From the NCBI GenBank assembly GCA_033961575.1, contig CM066729.1, forward strand, positions 95,731,001 to 95,795,000: DNA of 64,000 nt. Direction: 5' to 3'. The notes under the pieces are model-generated. The model made no database searches. It was not told where the DNA came from and saw only the letters and a list, made by a program, of their open reading frames with translations. Position 1 is the stretch's first letter, and each line of letters starts with the position of its first letter. Source of the stretch: Aselliscus stoliczkanus. Its lineage: Eukaryota; Chordata; Mammalia; Chiroptera; Hipposideridae. Made by a program: the position numbers and the translations under genes. Below are positions 45,311 to 57,480 of the stretch, piece after piece.

Positions 45311-45878
45311 CGAGGTCTGACAATTAAGATTGTGAACTTGTTGCAAAGATGTTGCTAACTTTTTTTGATATCAGAGAGATTATCCATTATGAATTTATAC
45401 CAGCTGGACAAACAGTTAACCAAGTTTGCTATTTGGAAGTGCTGAAAAGGCTGCGTGACAAAGTTAGACTACCCGACATTTTCTCCAGCAATTCATGGCT
45501 CATGCATCACGACAATGCACCAGCTCACATGGCACTGTCTGTGAGGGAGTTTTTAGCAGTAAGCAAGTAACTATTGGAACACCCTCCCTACTCACCTGAT
45601 CTGGCCCCTAAAGACTTCTTTCTTTACCGAAATATAAAGGAAATATTGAAAGGAAGACATTTTGATGACATTCAGAACATCAAGGGTAATACGGGATAGC
45701 TCTGATGGCCATTCCAGAAAAGAAGAGTTCCAAAATTGCTTTGAAAGGTAGATGAGGTGCTGGCTTGGTGCATAGCTTCCCGGGAGGAGTACTTCGAAGG
45801 TAACTGTAGTGATATTCAGCAATGAGGGATGTGGCACTTTTTCTTGGATGAGTTCGGGAGTTTAATTGATAGACCTTA
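45311..45878 (+). pseudogene. Mariner element with broken transposase remnant
   Basis: Inverted ends read 'cgaggtctgacaattaag' at the left and the complement 'aattgatagacctta' at the right, with TA on both sides (45309-45310 and 45879-45880). The interior encodes a partial mariner transposase: IREIIHYEFIPAGQTVNQ, then HHDNAPAH with the second catalytic aspartate at 45511-45513, and SPDLAPKDFF with the third at 45613-45615. A stop codon (45568-45570) separates these two, and 33 residues lie between the aspartates, close to the family's D34D. The N-terminal DNA-binding region and first aspartate are missing, and later codons are out of frame. The element is a fossil of about 570 bases, against about 1.3 kb for an intact mariner. 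Confidence 0.92.
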
Positions 45879-46139
45879 TATATTGAAATATATGAGTTAT
45901 TTTGAGTGATTTGCCAGTTTTGTTGTTCTTTTTGTCATTCTGCAATATTTTGACAGGTCGTGCTCAACTTAATTTCAGAGCTACACATATTAGGATATAA
46001 GAAAAACTCAATAATAACAGCCATACACAATTTACCAAGAAATTACTGATACCCAAGCTTCTGGGGTCCTTACTTAAAGCTGATCCCTTGTGAGATATTG
46101 AAAAGGACCCTAGAAATGTGTTCATTTGGGGTTATTATT

Positions 46140-46330
46140 TTTTAAATTTTTTACTTATTGAATTTATTGAGGTAGCAATGGTTAGTAAAATTACACAGGT
46201 TTCAAGTGTGCTTTTCTATAATATATCATCTGTTTATTATATTGTGTGTTCACCACCCAGAATCAGTTCTCCTTCCATCACCATTTGACCACATTTTCCC
46301 TCTCCCCACCTTAATCATTACACTATTGCA
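46140..46330 (-). mobile_element. LINE-1 3' tail fragment
   Basis: 'atttattgaggtagcaatgg', 'cacaggtttcaagtgtgctt' and 'gtgttcaccacccagaatca' are antisense L1 3' UTR words, as in the copy at 38920. It is truncated, with no coding part. Confidence 0.75.
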
Positions 46331-46369
46331 ATAATAATATGGCTTAGCAGCAGTCATTTAAGACTGTTT

Positions 46370-47010
46370 TCACACTCCACTCAGACTTCCCTCTCACATT
46401 TACTCTCATGTTGGGTAGCACTGGAATTACTATAGCTGTCATCTTTTTTATTTTTGATTTGCTGTGATTTCTTTTATCATTAAATTATACATCCACTTTC
46501 ATACTTATTGCAGAAGGAGCTGTCAGTACTTGTCCAGTGTTCTCTGCCCCCAGTCTTACTCTGGAGCTCAACTAGGGCTCTGCTGACCAATTCCTGTACA
46601 TTTCCATGGTTGCCACCTCAGCCCACCCCTTCCTGAAGGCTTCCTCTGGCTGCATGAGTGTTCACAGACCATGGTTATGCATAGACATAGAGAAAGCCAG
46701 AGAACTTCTACCCCCAAGAACAACCAACAACCAATGTACACTAAGAACGATATAGGCCCCATTTACCTTGCTCCTCCATGTGGCATTCTGGGGTCTGATC
46801 TGCAATGTCCTCCAGAGGACCCACAGCAAGGCCGATCCCCAACTGTTCTAAGTGGTGAGTTTATTACCCATGCCCCTGTTGTCTTTCTCCCTTCTTCATT
46901 ATCATTATCTCACTTCCTCACTGTGCTTACAGGATTGCTTCCCACATAAATGAATTGTATACATACTCTCCTCCTGGCGTTTTCTTTTGAAACCCCCAAA
47001 CTAAACATCT
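46370..47010 (+). repeat. Possible old LTR-like repeat
   Basis: A mixed-composition block ends with 'gcttacaggattgcttccca', an 'ataaatgaattg' signal and 'tgaaacccccaaactaaac', the style of mammalian ERVL-type LTR ends. No retroviral coding sequence adjoins it. The 92-codon plus-strand frame at 46671-46949 lies inside and is not a gene. Confidence 0.4.
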
Positions 47011-47480
47011 AGTTTTGTGCATGCAAATTTGTATTATTTTTCTTTAAAAGAAATGTTGTGTAACCCTCAAGTCCTATACAATCTGGATCCCCCCTAAAGT
47101 TGGCATACTCATTTTGGAAAAGGAAAACCCTTCGCTAATTCTGAAAACTCCCTGCTCTACCCAGACCAACAGGGTAGCCAATCAGAATTATGGTTATAGG
47201 TTCATATAATTTTCTTCAAAAAAATGCTGACACTTTTTAGCTGATGATATGAGATAATCTATATAAAGGAAAACCTTCAGTTTTTCCTCAACAGCAGAGC
47301 TGAAGGGCTGAAGTAGTGAACTTAGATACTCTTTTGACCTGATTCACTCACCTGCCCTGCCCCTAAAGCTACTGTTAGAGAAGGTAAACCAACAAACCAA
47401 ACAAAAACAGTAAGTAAATATCAATTTGACTTACAAACCATAAACAAAAGCAAGATTTCTATTAAAAAAAATAGCAAGAA
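47010..47480. other. Non-coding DNA
   Basis: No gene or clear repeat. Confidence 0.45.
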
Positions 47481-48900
47481 TTGGATAGGGATGTCTTCAG
47501 TGGCTCCTAGGATTGGTAATGGGATGTGTGAAGCCTTTCCTTTCTGGGTCAGCAGTCTGAATCCAGCCCAGGTCAGTTGAATGCAAAAAAGTCGTTATTA
47601 TTTCACAGCTGATTTATACACTGTGGAATGAGCCTGGTTTCACTCCAGGTTTTTGAAGACAGGTGCCTGCAACTTCCCCCTCACACAGTGGTAATTGGCC
47701 CCCTTGTTAGCAACCACCAGAAAAGATGGGATTAAATGAACGTTGAAACAACTGCACTCCCAGTGACTGGCTCTGGAACCTTCTTAGCCCGCGGTGCAGA
47801 CAGGACTGACAGCAGAGCGGTATTTCTCTTTTCCTGCCCCCGCACTGTGTAGATTGAAAGGGAAATTCAGGAATACCGGACATCAGCTTGCTGTTTGTCG
47901 AGAGCACTTAAAACATTTGTAAAGAAAAAGATTTCAAAAGAGCTTATTAAAAATTGCTTTTGGTGCGGAACTCTGCTTGACATGCTTGCACATAAAAGTA
48001 AAATGCCATGGCCAAGTTATAACCCCGGAATACATAAACTCATCATCATAATGCTCATAAAGCCCACACTGAAATAGTTCTCCTCCAGGCACCTGAGTAC
48101 AAAGTGGCGCTGCCTCCAATCTCCTGGTTTCATGGTAGGTAATAGAGTGGTCATTTTCCAACAGTTCATAAATTCCCAGGTTAAAAAAAAAAATGGATTT
48201 TCCATTTTCATAATTTTACTCAGAGTAGCTTTTGAAGTGTTCATTATTAGTCTTAATGCAAAACTACCAACTGAAACTAATCTCTCTAATGAGGTTCATT
48301 TGTCCTTTGACAAAGTAATAAGTTGTTTCCTCCAGAAAAACTTAACTAATAGGGTGGTCAGTCCCTTATAATTAATTTTCTTCCTCGATCCTTGCGAACA
48401 TGAAAACAAACAGTAAATTTTTCATTTGCTCATGTCTTTAGAACAAGTGTTTAGCGGAGATATGCTTGATTAATGGATTTAATTTGTTCCGTTCTTCCAT
48501 AGTCAGTTTTCATATTACATTGGTTATCAGAGGCTAGGACAGTAATGTGGGCATTCGCACCACATTCCACTCCATCAGTGTCAGCGCTGGCTCCTCGCTC
48601 CGGGTCTGCATCTTTAACCTTTGCCGTCCTGCAGAATCTTTCATCAATCTGTGTTATAGTCACCTTGGAAAGAGAAGGCAGAAGCACTCGGTCAGCACTT
48701 ACAGGGAGTAAAGTGTGTCATTATTTCTAACAAAATGCTGGCAGTAGTGCACCTTTCATTTCCAGCCGAAATATGATTTGTGAGATCAGCAACCCAACTG
48801 TTAAAAAAGAAAAATGGAAGGTACCTGTCTGGTCACTACAAAGCCCTGGATAAAAAACCCACACAAAATAACTAAATGCTTCCTTGCATGTTGAGCACTT
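47480..48900. other. GC-richer unique block, possible regulatory or exonic remnant
   Basis: No repeat family was recognised. The block keeps several CpGs (for example near 47788, 48555 and 48595) and is richer in GC than its surroundings. Frames cross it on both strands (60-79 codons), notably 48451-48687 minus and 48545-48730 plus, but none has a recognisable domain. Around 48430-48500 are homeodomain-like words ('gattaatggatttaattt'). A conserved non-coding element or lncRNA exon is possible. Confidence 0.35.
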
Positions 48901-50090
48901 TAAATGACGGGATAGTTTTGCAAATTGAATATTATTGTCAGATAATGAAAGTACCTGTATAGAGGTCAAATAGCATCATAAAATATACCAGCAGACTTCA
49001 TAATACTGACCATATCATAGAAGGGGCACGTCTCCATGGTTCAGTTCTGTAGTTCATTTGACATGTCAGTGTGACAGAAATAGCTATGAACTCTGGCTTG
49101 AAGGGTTTTTATTATTATTTTTAAACCTATGTGTAATGTAGACTTTATAGAAAAATGAAATGCTTGAGAAACTTTAAAGGATATCTTCTTGGCAAATTTT
49201 CGCTCTAACAAAAAAATTAAAGCTACACATACGTTTAGATAGTTTTGTGTATAAAATGTACTTATATGTTGCATAATTTTACCAAGGGTGATGACTTTTA
49301 CCATATTAAGGTATAAAGTTCTAAATCAGTATTTAAAATATGTAATTCTACCATAAACAATATCTGGATTATCTTGGATGTCAGCTATAGAGTTAAATTT
49401 TTACAGCCAAGCTTCCCAGTGCCTAAAAAAATAAAAAATACATAAAGTATATACTAAACACATGCTTGTAGTTTAAAGAAACTATCACAAAGTTATTTTG
49501 GATACTGAGTTTGACACTTAAAAAAAAAAGACTTTTCTACATAATTGATGATCTCTTTATATTAGGATGGATTTTATTATTTTCTTAGTGTACTTGTCAG
49601 TATTATTGGATAGTTCTATTACAGCATTATTTGCAAACACTTCCAATTAATCTGCAGGAAATAACTGAAGAAATACATCTAAAAATCATTTATGGCATTT
49701 ATTCCAAACAATCTTTTCTAAACCTGGTTTGGAAGACAAAAATACAAACCAAAATAAAATGTCTGCTACCTAAGAAAACTTTCTCTCTTTTAGACTAGAA
49801 CTGGTGTAGCATCAAGATTTGGATTCTCCTACCAGCTTTGTGATTTACTATTTTTGAGTTATTAGACTAGTCGTTCATTTTTTGTGAGAATAATGCAATC
49901 ATTATAAACCTCTTAAGAGTGCACTGTGAGGCTCTGTTATATTACTTCATAATAGAACAATAAATTTGTGATTCTTCACTGTGCATTAATTTTACCAGCA
50001 TTCCTTATCTTGGTATGCAGTGTACTCAGCAATCTAGTCTTCCAGCCACAAAGCTCACCACACACATCTTTCCTCTTATTATAAACAGAG
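48900..50090. other. Non-coding AT-rich DNA
   Basis: No gene or assignable repeat. Confidence 0.5.
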
Positions 50091-50094
50091 ACAA

Positions 50095-50545
50095 TCCTCA
50101 ATCATCCTGAACTTATCACTCTTCTCTTTACTCCCTGTAAATTGTTAGGACTCACTCTCTGTGTTGTATCTTTGGCTGGCTTCGTGCCTGCTCACCTACC
50201 TTCTCTACCTTTCTGCTATTGCCATCTCTGTTCACAGCTTCTCCCTATCTTTACAGCTCAGATAAAATCTTCCTTACTCCATGAAGCCTTTACACATTAT
50301 CCTAGTTGGAATTAATTCCTTCCTGCTTCTGTTTTCCATCTTTTAATGTGCAATACACAATATGATTTGGAATATAGTTGTGAGCTCATGTATCTGCCTT
50401 TACCATTAAATTGCAAGGCCTTGAAGTCTTAACTACATGGTTTTCTAATCTCACCTTTGCCCTGCCTCTCAGCAGAGCAAAAAGTCCTGGAACAGAAAGG
50501 AGCTCAATGAAAATGTATTGAGTGCATACATGAATAACTTGTTCA
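50095..50545 (+). repeat. LINE-2 3' end
   Basis: 'cacagcttctccctatcttt', 'cagctcagataaaatcttcc', 'tccatgaagcctttacacat', 'aggccttgaagtcttaacta' and 'aggagctcaatgaaaatgta' follow the L2 terminus in order, ending in the 'gtattgagtgcatacatgaa' tail. This is the longest L2 piece in the window. Confidence 0.8.
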
Positions 50546-50549
50546 TAAA

Positions 50550-51470
50550 TTATGAATAATTTTTGTTTTTTTCAAATCACAAATACATTTTGCCAGCTAT
50601 TTATGTAATGCTAATATGAAAGACATTCCACATACAATATGAAGCAGTTCACTGAAAAATTTAGTTCACAATATGCAACTTAATATATTTAATTATTAGA
50701 AAAAATATAAATGATTCCTTAGTGTATCTAAACTAGAATCATCCCAGGAAATAGTCAATAAATAATTTTTTCTAAGTAAAATAATATAGATATGAAAGCT
50801 TTCTGTTATTTTAGATTTTACTAGATAACATTTTCTTTCTATAATAGATATATGTAGCAAAATATTAATTTAATAAATTTGCCTATAATTTTGGATTTCT
50901 CAAATTAGTCTATGCCATGATCTCTCTTACTCTTATTGCTCTAGTAAAAGCTACCCTGTCCTATCCATAAGTACTTAAATTATTATAAATGTTCATGCAG
51001 TTCAAATATAGAAAGAGAAAGCCAAAAAAAGCAACATATATTAATTTTAACTTTGCTAATAGAAATAGACACTTTGATAGTATATAAGAAAAACAACTTT
51101 AGAGAAAAATTAATAGTGATTGGGGAAGGTATTTAATAGCCATTTGATTTACATCAAGGGAGTTTATGGAACTCTTCCCACTGCAGGTCAGTTCACATTT
51201 ATTATTAATAGGAGGTTTTTCCAGAACTTTGTCATAATCTCGAGGATTGTTCTTCAGGCCACAGAGGTTTATAAAAGCAAAAGAGGTCACAGAAATAAAG
51301 CCCATATTTGCCCAGGTTTTCCTTTGAGATTCCCACCCATTCTGCAATGTCAATGATGTTTTTGTGCTCAGTGTCATCTGAGGAAAGCAGCTGTACCGTT
51401 CAGCTCCAGCTTCCATATTTACTTTGTCCAGGAGCTGCTGCGGACCTCCTGCCTGGATAGCACCTTCTTT
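50550..51470. other. Non-coding DNA
   Basis: No gene. The longest open frame in the window (159 codons, minus strand, 51099-51578) lies here and partly overlaps an L1 tail. It has no family motif, so I do not call it. Confidence 0.45.
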
Positions 51471-51474
51471 CTTT

Positions 51475-51978
51475 ATTTGGCCCCCAACTTTACTGAGATA
51501 GGGTTGACATGTAACGTACAAATTTAAGGCACACAATGTGATGATTTTATAACATATATATTTGAAAATGATTACCACAATAGATGAATTAACACATCAA
51601 TTACCTCATATAGTTACTCTTGTTGTGTGTGTGTGTGGTGAGGATATTTAAGATCTACTTTCTTAATAACATTCAAATATACAACACAATATTGCTAACT
51701 GTAGTTACCAAGCTGTACACTAGATGCCTGGAATTTATTCATCTTGTAACTCGAAGTTTGTACCCTTTGACCAACATCTCCCCATTTCCCAGCCCTTAAA
51801 GCACCGATATACTCTCTGTTTCTATGAGCCTGACTTTTTTACATTCCACATATCAGTATATATAATATATACTGACAAATATATAACATTTGTCTTTTTG
51901 TTTCTGACTAATTTCACTTAGCATAATGCCCTCAAGGTTTTATCCATGTTGTTACAAATTGCACAAATTTCTTTTTCT

Positions 51979-52032
<54 letters not shown>

Positions 52033-52075
52033 TTCCTTCCTTCCTTCCTTCCTTCCTTCCTTCCTTCCTTCCTTC

Positions 52076-52138
<63 letters not shown>

Positions 52139-52400
52139 TCATGACTGAATAATACTTTATTGTGTGTGTATGTCTGTCTCCCATTTTCTTTATACATTCA
52201 TGGATAAAGAAATGCTTAGGTTGTTTCCATGTCATGACAATTGCGAATAATACCGCAGTGAACATGGGGGTGCAGTTACCACCTCCAGATACTTATTTCA
52301 TTTCCTTTGGATAAATACCCAGAAATAGGATTGCTGGATTATATGGTAGTTCTATTTTTAACTTTTTGAGTAATCTCCATACTGTTTTCCATAATGGTAC
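51475..52400 (-). mobile_element. 5'-truncated LINE-1 expanded by a TTTC/TTCC microsatellite
   Basis: The antisense L1 3' UTR ('aactttactgagatagggtt', 'caatattgctaactgtagtt', 'ttgtaccctttgaccaacat') passes into the ORF2 C-terminal region ('gcaataataccgcagtgaac'-like near 52245, 'ataaatacccagaaatagga'). Minus-strand frames give CRLVI-free but L1-like [14 protein letters not shown] and KYYSVMKE. A long pyrimidine microsatellite interrupts it at 51966-52140. Confidence 0.85.
51966..52140. repeat. (TTTC)n(TTCC)n(TTTC)n compound microsatellite
   Basis: About 170 bases of tetranucleotide repeat, with a central TTCC block (about 52029-52077) between two TTTC blocks. The frames it creates (KERKKERK or FLSFFLSF) are artefacts. 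It lies at the position of L1's ORF2 AT-rich codons, where a seed is common. Confidence 0.97.
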
Positions 52401-52730
52401 ATGTTTTTTGTATTATAAAGGAATGTTAGCATTTATTTTTATAACATGGTATAAAAAGTATTATGTAACAAATCATTACAATACACAAGAACTGCTATAA
52501 GGTACAATAAATTTTATGTATTGGTAACAAATTTACAATATTTATGCATCATAGAAGGCCAAGAGCTCTTTATCATTGCGAGTTTGTTGGAAGTTCAACA
52601 AAACCATCTATCGTATTCCAGGGTACTATTTTGTATATAGATATCGTTATTGATTTCTAGAGTTATACTTTTAGCTCATAGGCATAAATAAAATAATTAA
52701 AACCATTTATGTAAATACAGACTTAGTATT
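52400..52730. other. Non-coding AT-rich DNA
   Basis: No feature assigned. Confidence 0.5.
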
Positions 52731-52732
52731 AC

Positions 52733-52799
52733 CCATGTATAATGTGTATCCCTATTTTTCTCTCACAAATTTGGGCAAAAAAGTGTACATTATACATGG
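52733..52799. repeat. 13-bp perfect inverted repeat
   Basis: 'ccatgtataatgt' (52733-52745) and 'acattatacatgg' (52787-52799) can pair across a loop of about 41 bases. This may be the end of a small DNA transposon, since similar 'attatacatgg' words occur in dispersed repeats, but the family is not assigned. Confidence 0.6.
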
Positions 52800-54405
52800 C
52801 AAAATATGGTTCTTTTGCCCATTTCCAATACTCACAGTTTTTCTATTTTTTATATTAAAAAAAGTTTCCCCAATTGTCCATATCAATTTAGTCACATTTT
52901 TGCTTTCACTTATAAAGTCAAATTTGTATTCTTAGGGGAAAAAAATGTTGTTTTCTACCCTTTTCAAAGAACACTTTATTCTTATAACTAGTTATTTTCC
53001 TCATTATTCCAGGCTAAGACCATTACATATTACCTTAAAGCAAAACAAAACAAAACAAAAAACGACAATCACTCAAGCTCCAAAATTTACCATGGGTGGT
53101 CCTTCCTAAATGATAATAACTTTGAAAGAGATGATAGTGAAGTGTTTTCACATTCCAGTGAGAGGGAGGCATTGTTGCAATGACAGAAATAAGGGCATGC
53201 TCTAAAGAAATAAAAATAATTTAGATTCATTTGAATTTTCAAAGGGCTTCCACTTTGAGAATCAGTGCTATAACAGATAATCATCAAACCCTTTACTGAA
53301 GACATATTAATGTACAGGTTAAATTATGGAAACTAAACATTTCCTTGGTGTCACAAAGATACGGATTCTAAGGCACTTAGAGTTGTAATGGATGAGAGAA
53401 AGAAGTAAGAAAGAAAAGAAATCCAATACTGTGTTTCTTAGAGACTGACTGTCTCTGATTAGTCCAATAGACATTTGATCATTAAACTTGGTATTAGAAA
53501 GGGAGCCACCTTTTAGGACAAAAGGAAGTTTTGGTTTTGCAGTGGTTGCTTGAGTGTAAATTCAGATAAGTTCTTGATACCATACAAGCACATACATACA
53601 GGTGGCTGTGGTTGCTAGTTGTCTTGAAATAAATGGAATAGACAAAATCAGAATAGTAACAGAACTTTGCAAAATAATAGGGGATATATAGCTATGCTCC
53701 TCTACAAAGATACACAAATCCAGGACAAAAAGGGAAATTGTTATGAGATAAGCCCTGGGCTTTCGAGTTTCCGGTTGGACTAGTTGGAACTATTGAGAAT
53801 ACTACTGAGGATGCAGGTCATTGCAGGTCATTTGAATGCTGCTCCTGAGTAAGATGGAATGGGTTTAATGAGCTACAGAGAAGGCCAGTTCTTTTTCTGA
53901 TTTTATTGAAAGTTCATAATTTATAAGCTTTAACAAATAGCAGGAATAAAGGAGAAACTTAACTGTAAATAAATTAAAAATTGAGTATTTTGAAACCATT
54001 ATTGTAATTTCTATTCTGACTCCTGATGGAGCCTGTGTATTAATACTTAGTCATCATCTATTTATTGTTCCTACCAATTATAGTATGTATTTTAGAATTT
54101 AGTCTTGTCACTTTTTATATCCAATAGCTGAAAGGAAGAAAAGCATAACAGAGTCCAAAAGGTACTCTACAAATCTTCTTATCTACTCAAACCTATATCA
54201 GTCTGAAATTTTCAGCCTAAAGCTGAATGTAGATTTAGGAGATGTAATACTCACTATTATAATTTTTAAACAGTTAATGAGAATTTCCATATGATGTAAA
54301 ATATTAACATCTTCTCTAAGCTCCATCAGAAGAAATCAGACATCTGTTTGGTGGAACTAGAGTATATCTAGATTAATTCTAAGAACATTTTTGTAAACAC
54401 CAATC
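52800..54405. other. Non-coding DNA
   Basis: No gene. Some repeat-like words ('actttgagaatcagtgcta' near 53252) suggest a fragment of a hAT terminus, but it was not convincing. Confidence 0.45.
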
Positions 54406-54409
54406 CCAA

Positions 54410-54600
54410 CGAACAAGTATATTATTTCAACATGTACTCCTGAGTTGCTCAGCACTGTGTTAAAATGTTGGACATAAGACATAACCCTCAAAGACAAGAC
54501 ATCAACTTTTAATGAGCTTGAAAATAGATGGTGTGCTACTATCTATTGAAAAGAACGTAATTAAACAGTAAACAAAGTTAAAAATGACACTGGCCCTAGA
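54410..54600 (-). repeat. LINE-2 3' end, antisense (diverged)
   Basis: 'tatttcaacatgtactcctg', 'tgctcagcactgtgttaaaa' and 'aatgagcttgaaaatagatg' follow the antisense L2 terminus. Confidence 0.5.
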
Positions 54601-54604
54601 GAGA

Positions 54605-56475
54605 AAAGATAATTCAAGTATCAATAAAGCCCCTAAAAGAAGTTGACAATTACTTTTGAAAGCATTAAAAATGTTCCATTTGGGGGGGGGGGGATATCGA
54701 CATTATCAGTAATTTTCTCTGTCAGAAACATTAGAGAAAAAATGTCATTTATGCCCAAATAAAAGGAAAGGACCAACTTATAGAAATTAAGAATTGCTTC
54801 TTATTTTAATTCCTGTATACTTTTTTCCATTTTATTAGTACAGTAGCTCAATCATTTTATGGTTAACAAAGATGTAGTGGGAATAAAAATTATCTTAAAA
54901 TGTTTTTAATACTATTTTTTTAGTTCTTATATAGAAATAGCTTTTTCCAAAAATTAAGAATAGCAAAGAAATTTAATATAGATTGTTTCATTCCTGTGAC
55001 TGACTTCATAAATTCAAGTGTGGGTTGCTACAAACAAACCTTGTGGATTACTTAAAGTAGTAAAATAAATAAATGATTAAGTTTTGGGGATCACAAATAA
55101 GAAGTGGAAATTTCCTGCATGGGGAAAAAAAACAACAAAGATTCAAAATGCTCTAAGCTGAAAATAAATGAGGAGTAAAGATGATGATGATTAGAAGCAT
55201 GTTTGGCAATCCACAAAGTAGCTCAATGATCACAAAGATAAGGATTCTAAGATACTTTAGGTAAACATAATTAAATAAATTAACTGGTTGGTGCTGATGA
55301 TTTAGAAATTGAATAAGAAAATTAAAGAAAAAAGATAAAGTTTTTTTTTTATCAGAATTTCATGAATTTTCAAATGATGTTTTTTGTGTATACTCTTAGA
55401 GCAAGAAAAAAAAAAGTAAAAATATCTTAAAAGTAGAAATCCTGGAAAAGATTGGCAAAAGAAAATAACAAGTTCAATATGAAATATTGAAATGTGTAAA
55501 GAAACATGGAAAGAAAATATTGGCTTCTAGTTGGAATCAACTATAAACAAGCAATATAACCTTGGGAAAGTAATTCTTGAAATGCATCCATAAAATGAAG
55601 TGATTGGACTGAATTATCTTGAAGGACCTTTCTAGGAATAAAATTATTTGATTGGAGAGTGAAGTGCAAATATGTTTTTGAGTTTATGACTTGATTATTT
55701 TATTTTCCAATTAAAATACTTATAGTGTCTCAGCTTAAGATACAAGTAGAATAATACTGAATACTAATACTAAAAGCTACAATATTGCTAAAATCTGGGA
55801 GAAATTTCCCCTAATTACAAGACCAAATGTTATCTAAATAAATGAACTATGCTGACCCTACAAATGGATCATAATTAAACTTGCTGGACTTCTTGTGTAG
55901 ACATTAGCTCTAGCCTGTGATTCAAAATTCAAATGCCTCCTAGAGGCAGAAAGACAACATAAACATGTAATCAGATTCTTTTCTCATCCATGGAAAGTTA
56001 GGCTTATGTATCAAATGAGTAAATAGCCAGTCTCAAAGGATTCAAATAAAAGCTCTTAAAGAACTACGTAAACCAAATCAAACACATCTGTACATATAGG
56101 AAATTCATGTTCTATACCAACAAGAAATGTGCCATTTTACTGTTGGGAACTATTTACAACCAATGGTTTATGCCTTCCTGTTTCTACACAACCACATAAT
56201 ATCATAATCTAGTGAACATATGTTTTTTGAGCATAAAAAAATACATTTCAACTAGAATCAACACATTTTTTTAAATCTACAAGTAAAGAAATACCAGGCT
56301 GGCCTCAGACTTAGACATGCAACATTAGAAGCCAGAAGAGAACAGAGGTTTGCGGCGTATAACACTATACTCCCAATGTATTATATTCAACTGATTATTC
56401 ATGATGAAAAAAAGGACAGACCTAGATATTCAAGAACATATTCCATACCAGTCAGAGTCGCAACAGAATGGCATG
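54605..56475. other. Non-coding AT-rich DNA
   Basis: No gene. A poly-G run of 13 bases lies at about 54680-54693. Open frames are under 65 codons. Confidence 0.5.
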
Positions 56476-56478
56476 TTT

Positions 56479-56960
56479 AGGAAGGCACACTTCTTTTTTT
56501 TTTTTTTTTGTAGGTTTTTTTTATTATTATTTTTTTATTTTATTTTATTTTATTTTTAATTAGTTTCAGGTGTACAACACAGTGCAATAGTTATACATTT
56601 TACCCCACAAAGTGACAACCCCCACCCCCAATACACTACCCCACTCCCCCCCCATATCATATATATCTATTACTCTTCCTCTGACTCTCTTCCACAGTAT
56701 AATCCACATCCCGTGACTATCTATATATATTCAATTACAGTAGGTATACCACCTCTGCTTTAGTAATACAGTGCAGTGATCAAACCTCTACTCCATCCAT
56801 GAAATGGTCTCCCTAACAAGACCTATGATCATCTGACATTCCACAGAATATTTACAACATTATTAATTATATTCCCCAAACTGTTTTTCCTATCCCAGTA
56901 GCAATATTGTAGTTGCCTATTTTTGCTGTCTAATCCCTTCCCCAGGAAGGCACACTTCTT
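56479..56960 (-). mobile_element. Young 5'-truncated LINE-1 3' end with perfect 17-bp target duplication
   Basis: 'aggaaggcacacttctt' occurs at 56479-56495 and 56944-56960 without a mismatch. Between them is the antisense of an L1 end: a T run (the poly-A tail), 'ttagtttcaggtgtacaaca', a C-rich tract (56618-56650, which is G-rich on the L1 sense strand), and the 3' UTR text ending at 'ctaatcccttcccc'. It holds no ORF2 codons. Perfect flanks, a long homopolymer tail and intact UTR make it one of the youngest L1 copies here. Confidence 0.93.
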
Positions 56961-57480
56961 ATCTCCAAAGTTTGCCCTATATGAGCAAGGTTTCTTTACT
57001 TTTCTCTGAGTAATATGTATTTCCCCAATACTGAATTATTCTAGATAGAATAGAACTTACAGGGGTACACTTGAAATAGTACAGGATATTCGAAGGTTGA
57101 AAGGTTCTTGGCACTTGAAATATGATATACTTGGGATCCTCTTATTAACATATTTCATTTTTTTCTTATCATCTGGCAGATAGCAAAAATCCCCATTCTT
57201 TCCCAAAGATGAAAGATAATTAACATAGAAAGTAAAATCTAAAACAATGATAAGAAGAGGAAATGTATTCCAATTATTCTTTAACTTGTCACCTTTGCAT
57301 GATAGTTAGTAATTGACTTTTTTATGAGAAATGAAGATCTTCCTTTTCCCTTCTTCTGAATGCTGTAGTTTTTAGAGTAAAAATGCATGACTACTGCATG
57401 GAAAAAAATTCCATCGTAAGTTCATATTGATAAACAGAAGAGGTGTAGATGCCACAAGGGTAAGTAAAATGAAATGTCAA
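56960..57480. other. Non-coding DNA
   Basis: No feature assigned. Confidence 0.45.

Noticed and set aside
45349..45570. 73-codon frame as a gene
   Set aside because: It is the in-frame middle of a dead mariner transposase between inverted ends. A stop separates the second and third catalytic aspartates, so it is reported as a pseudogene.
48451..48687. 78-codon minus-strand frame as an exon
   Set aside because: No domain, and no reliable splice signals or start context. It is kept only as a region for conservation testing.
51099..51578. 159-codon minus-strand open frame (longest in the window)
   Set aside because: No family motif or conserved pattern, and it overlaps the L1 tail at its low-coordinate-distal end. 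Length alone is not enough in a 64-kb window.
51918..52265. 115-codon lysine/glutamate/arginine-rich frame
   Set aside because: Direct translation of the TTTC/TTCC microsatellite. An artefact.
53240..53275. hAT (MER5-like) terminus near 'actttgagaatcagtgcta'
   Set aside because: Too short and diverged, with no partner terminus. Not called.
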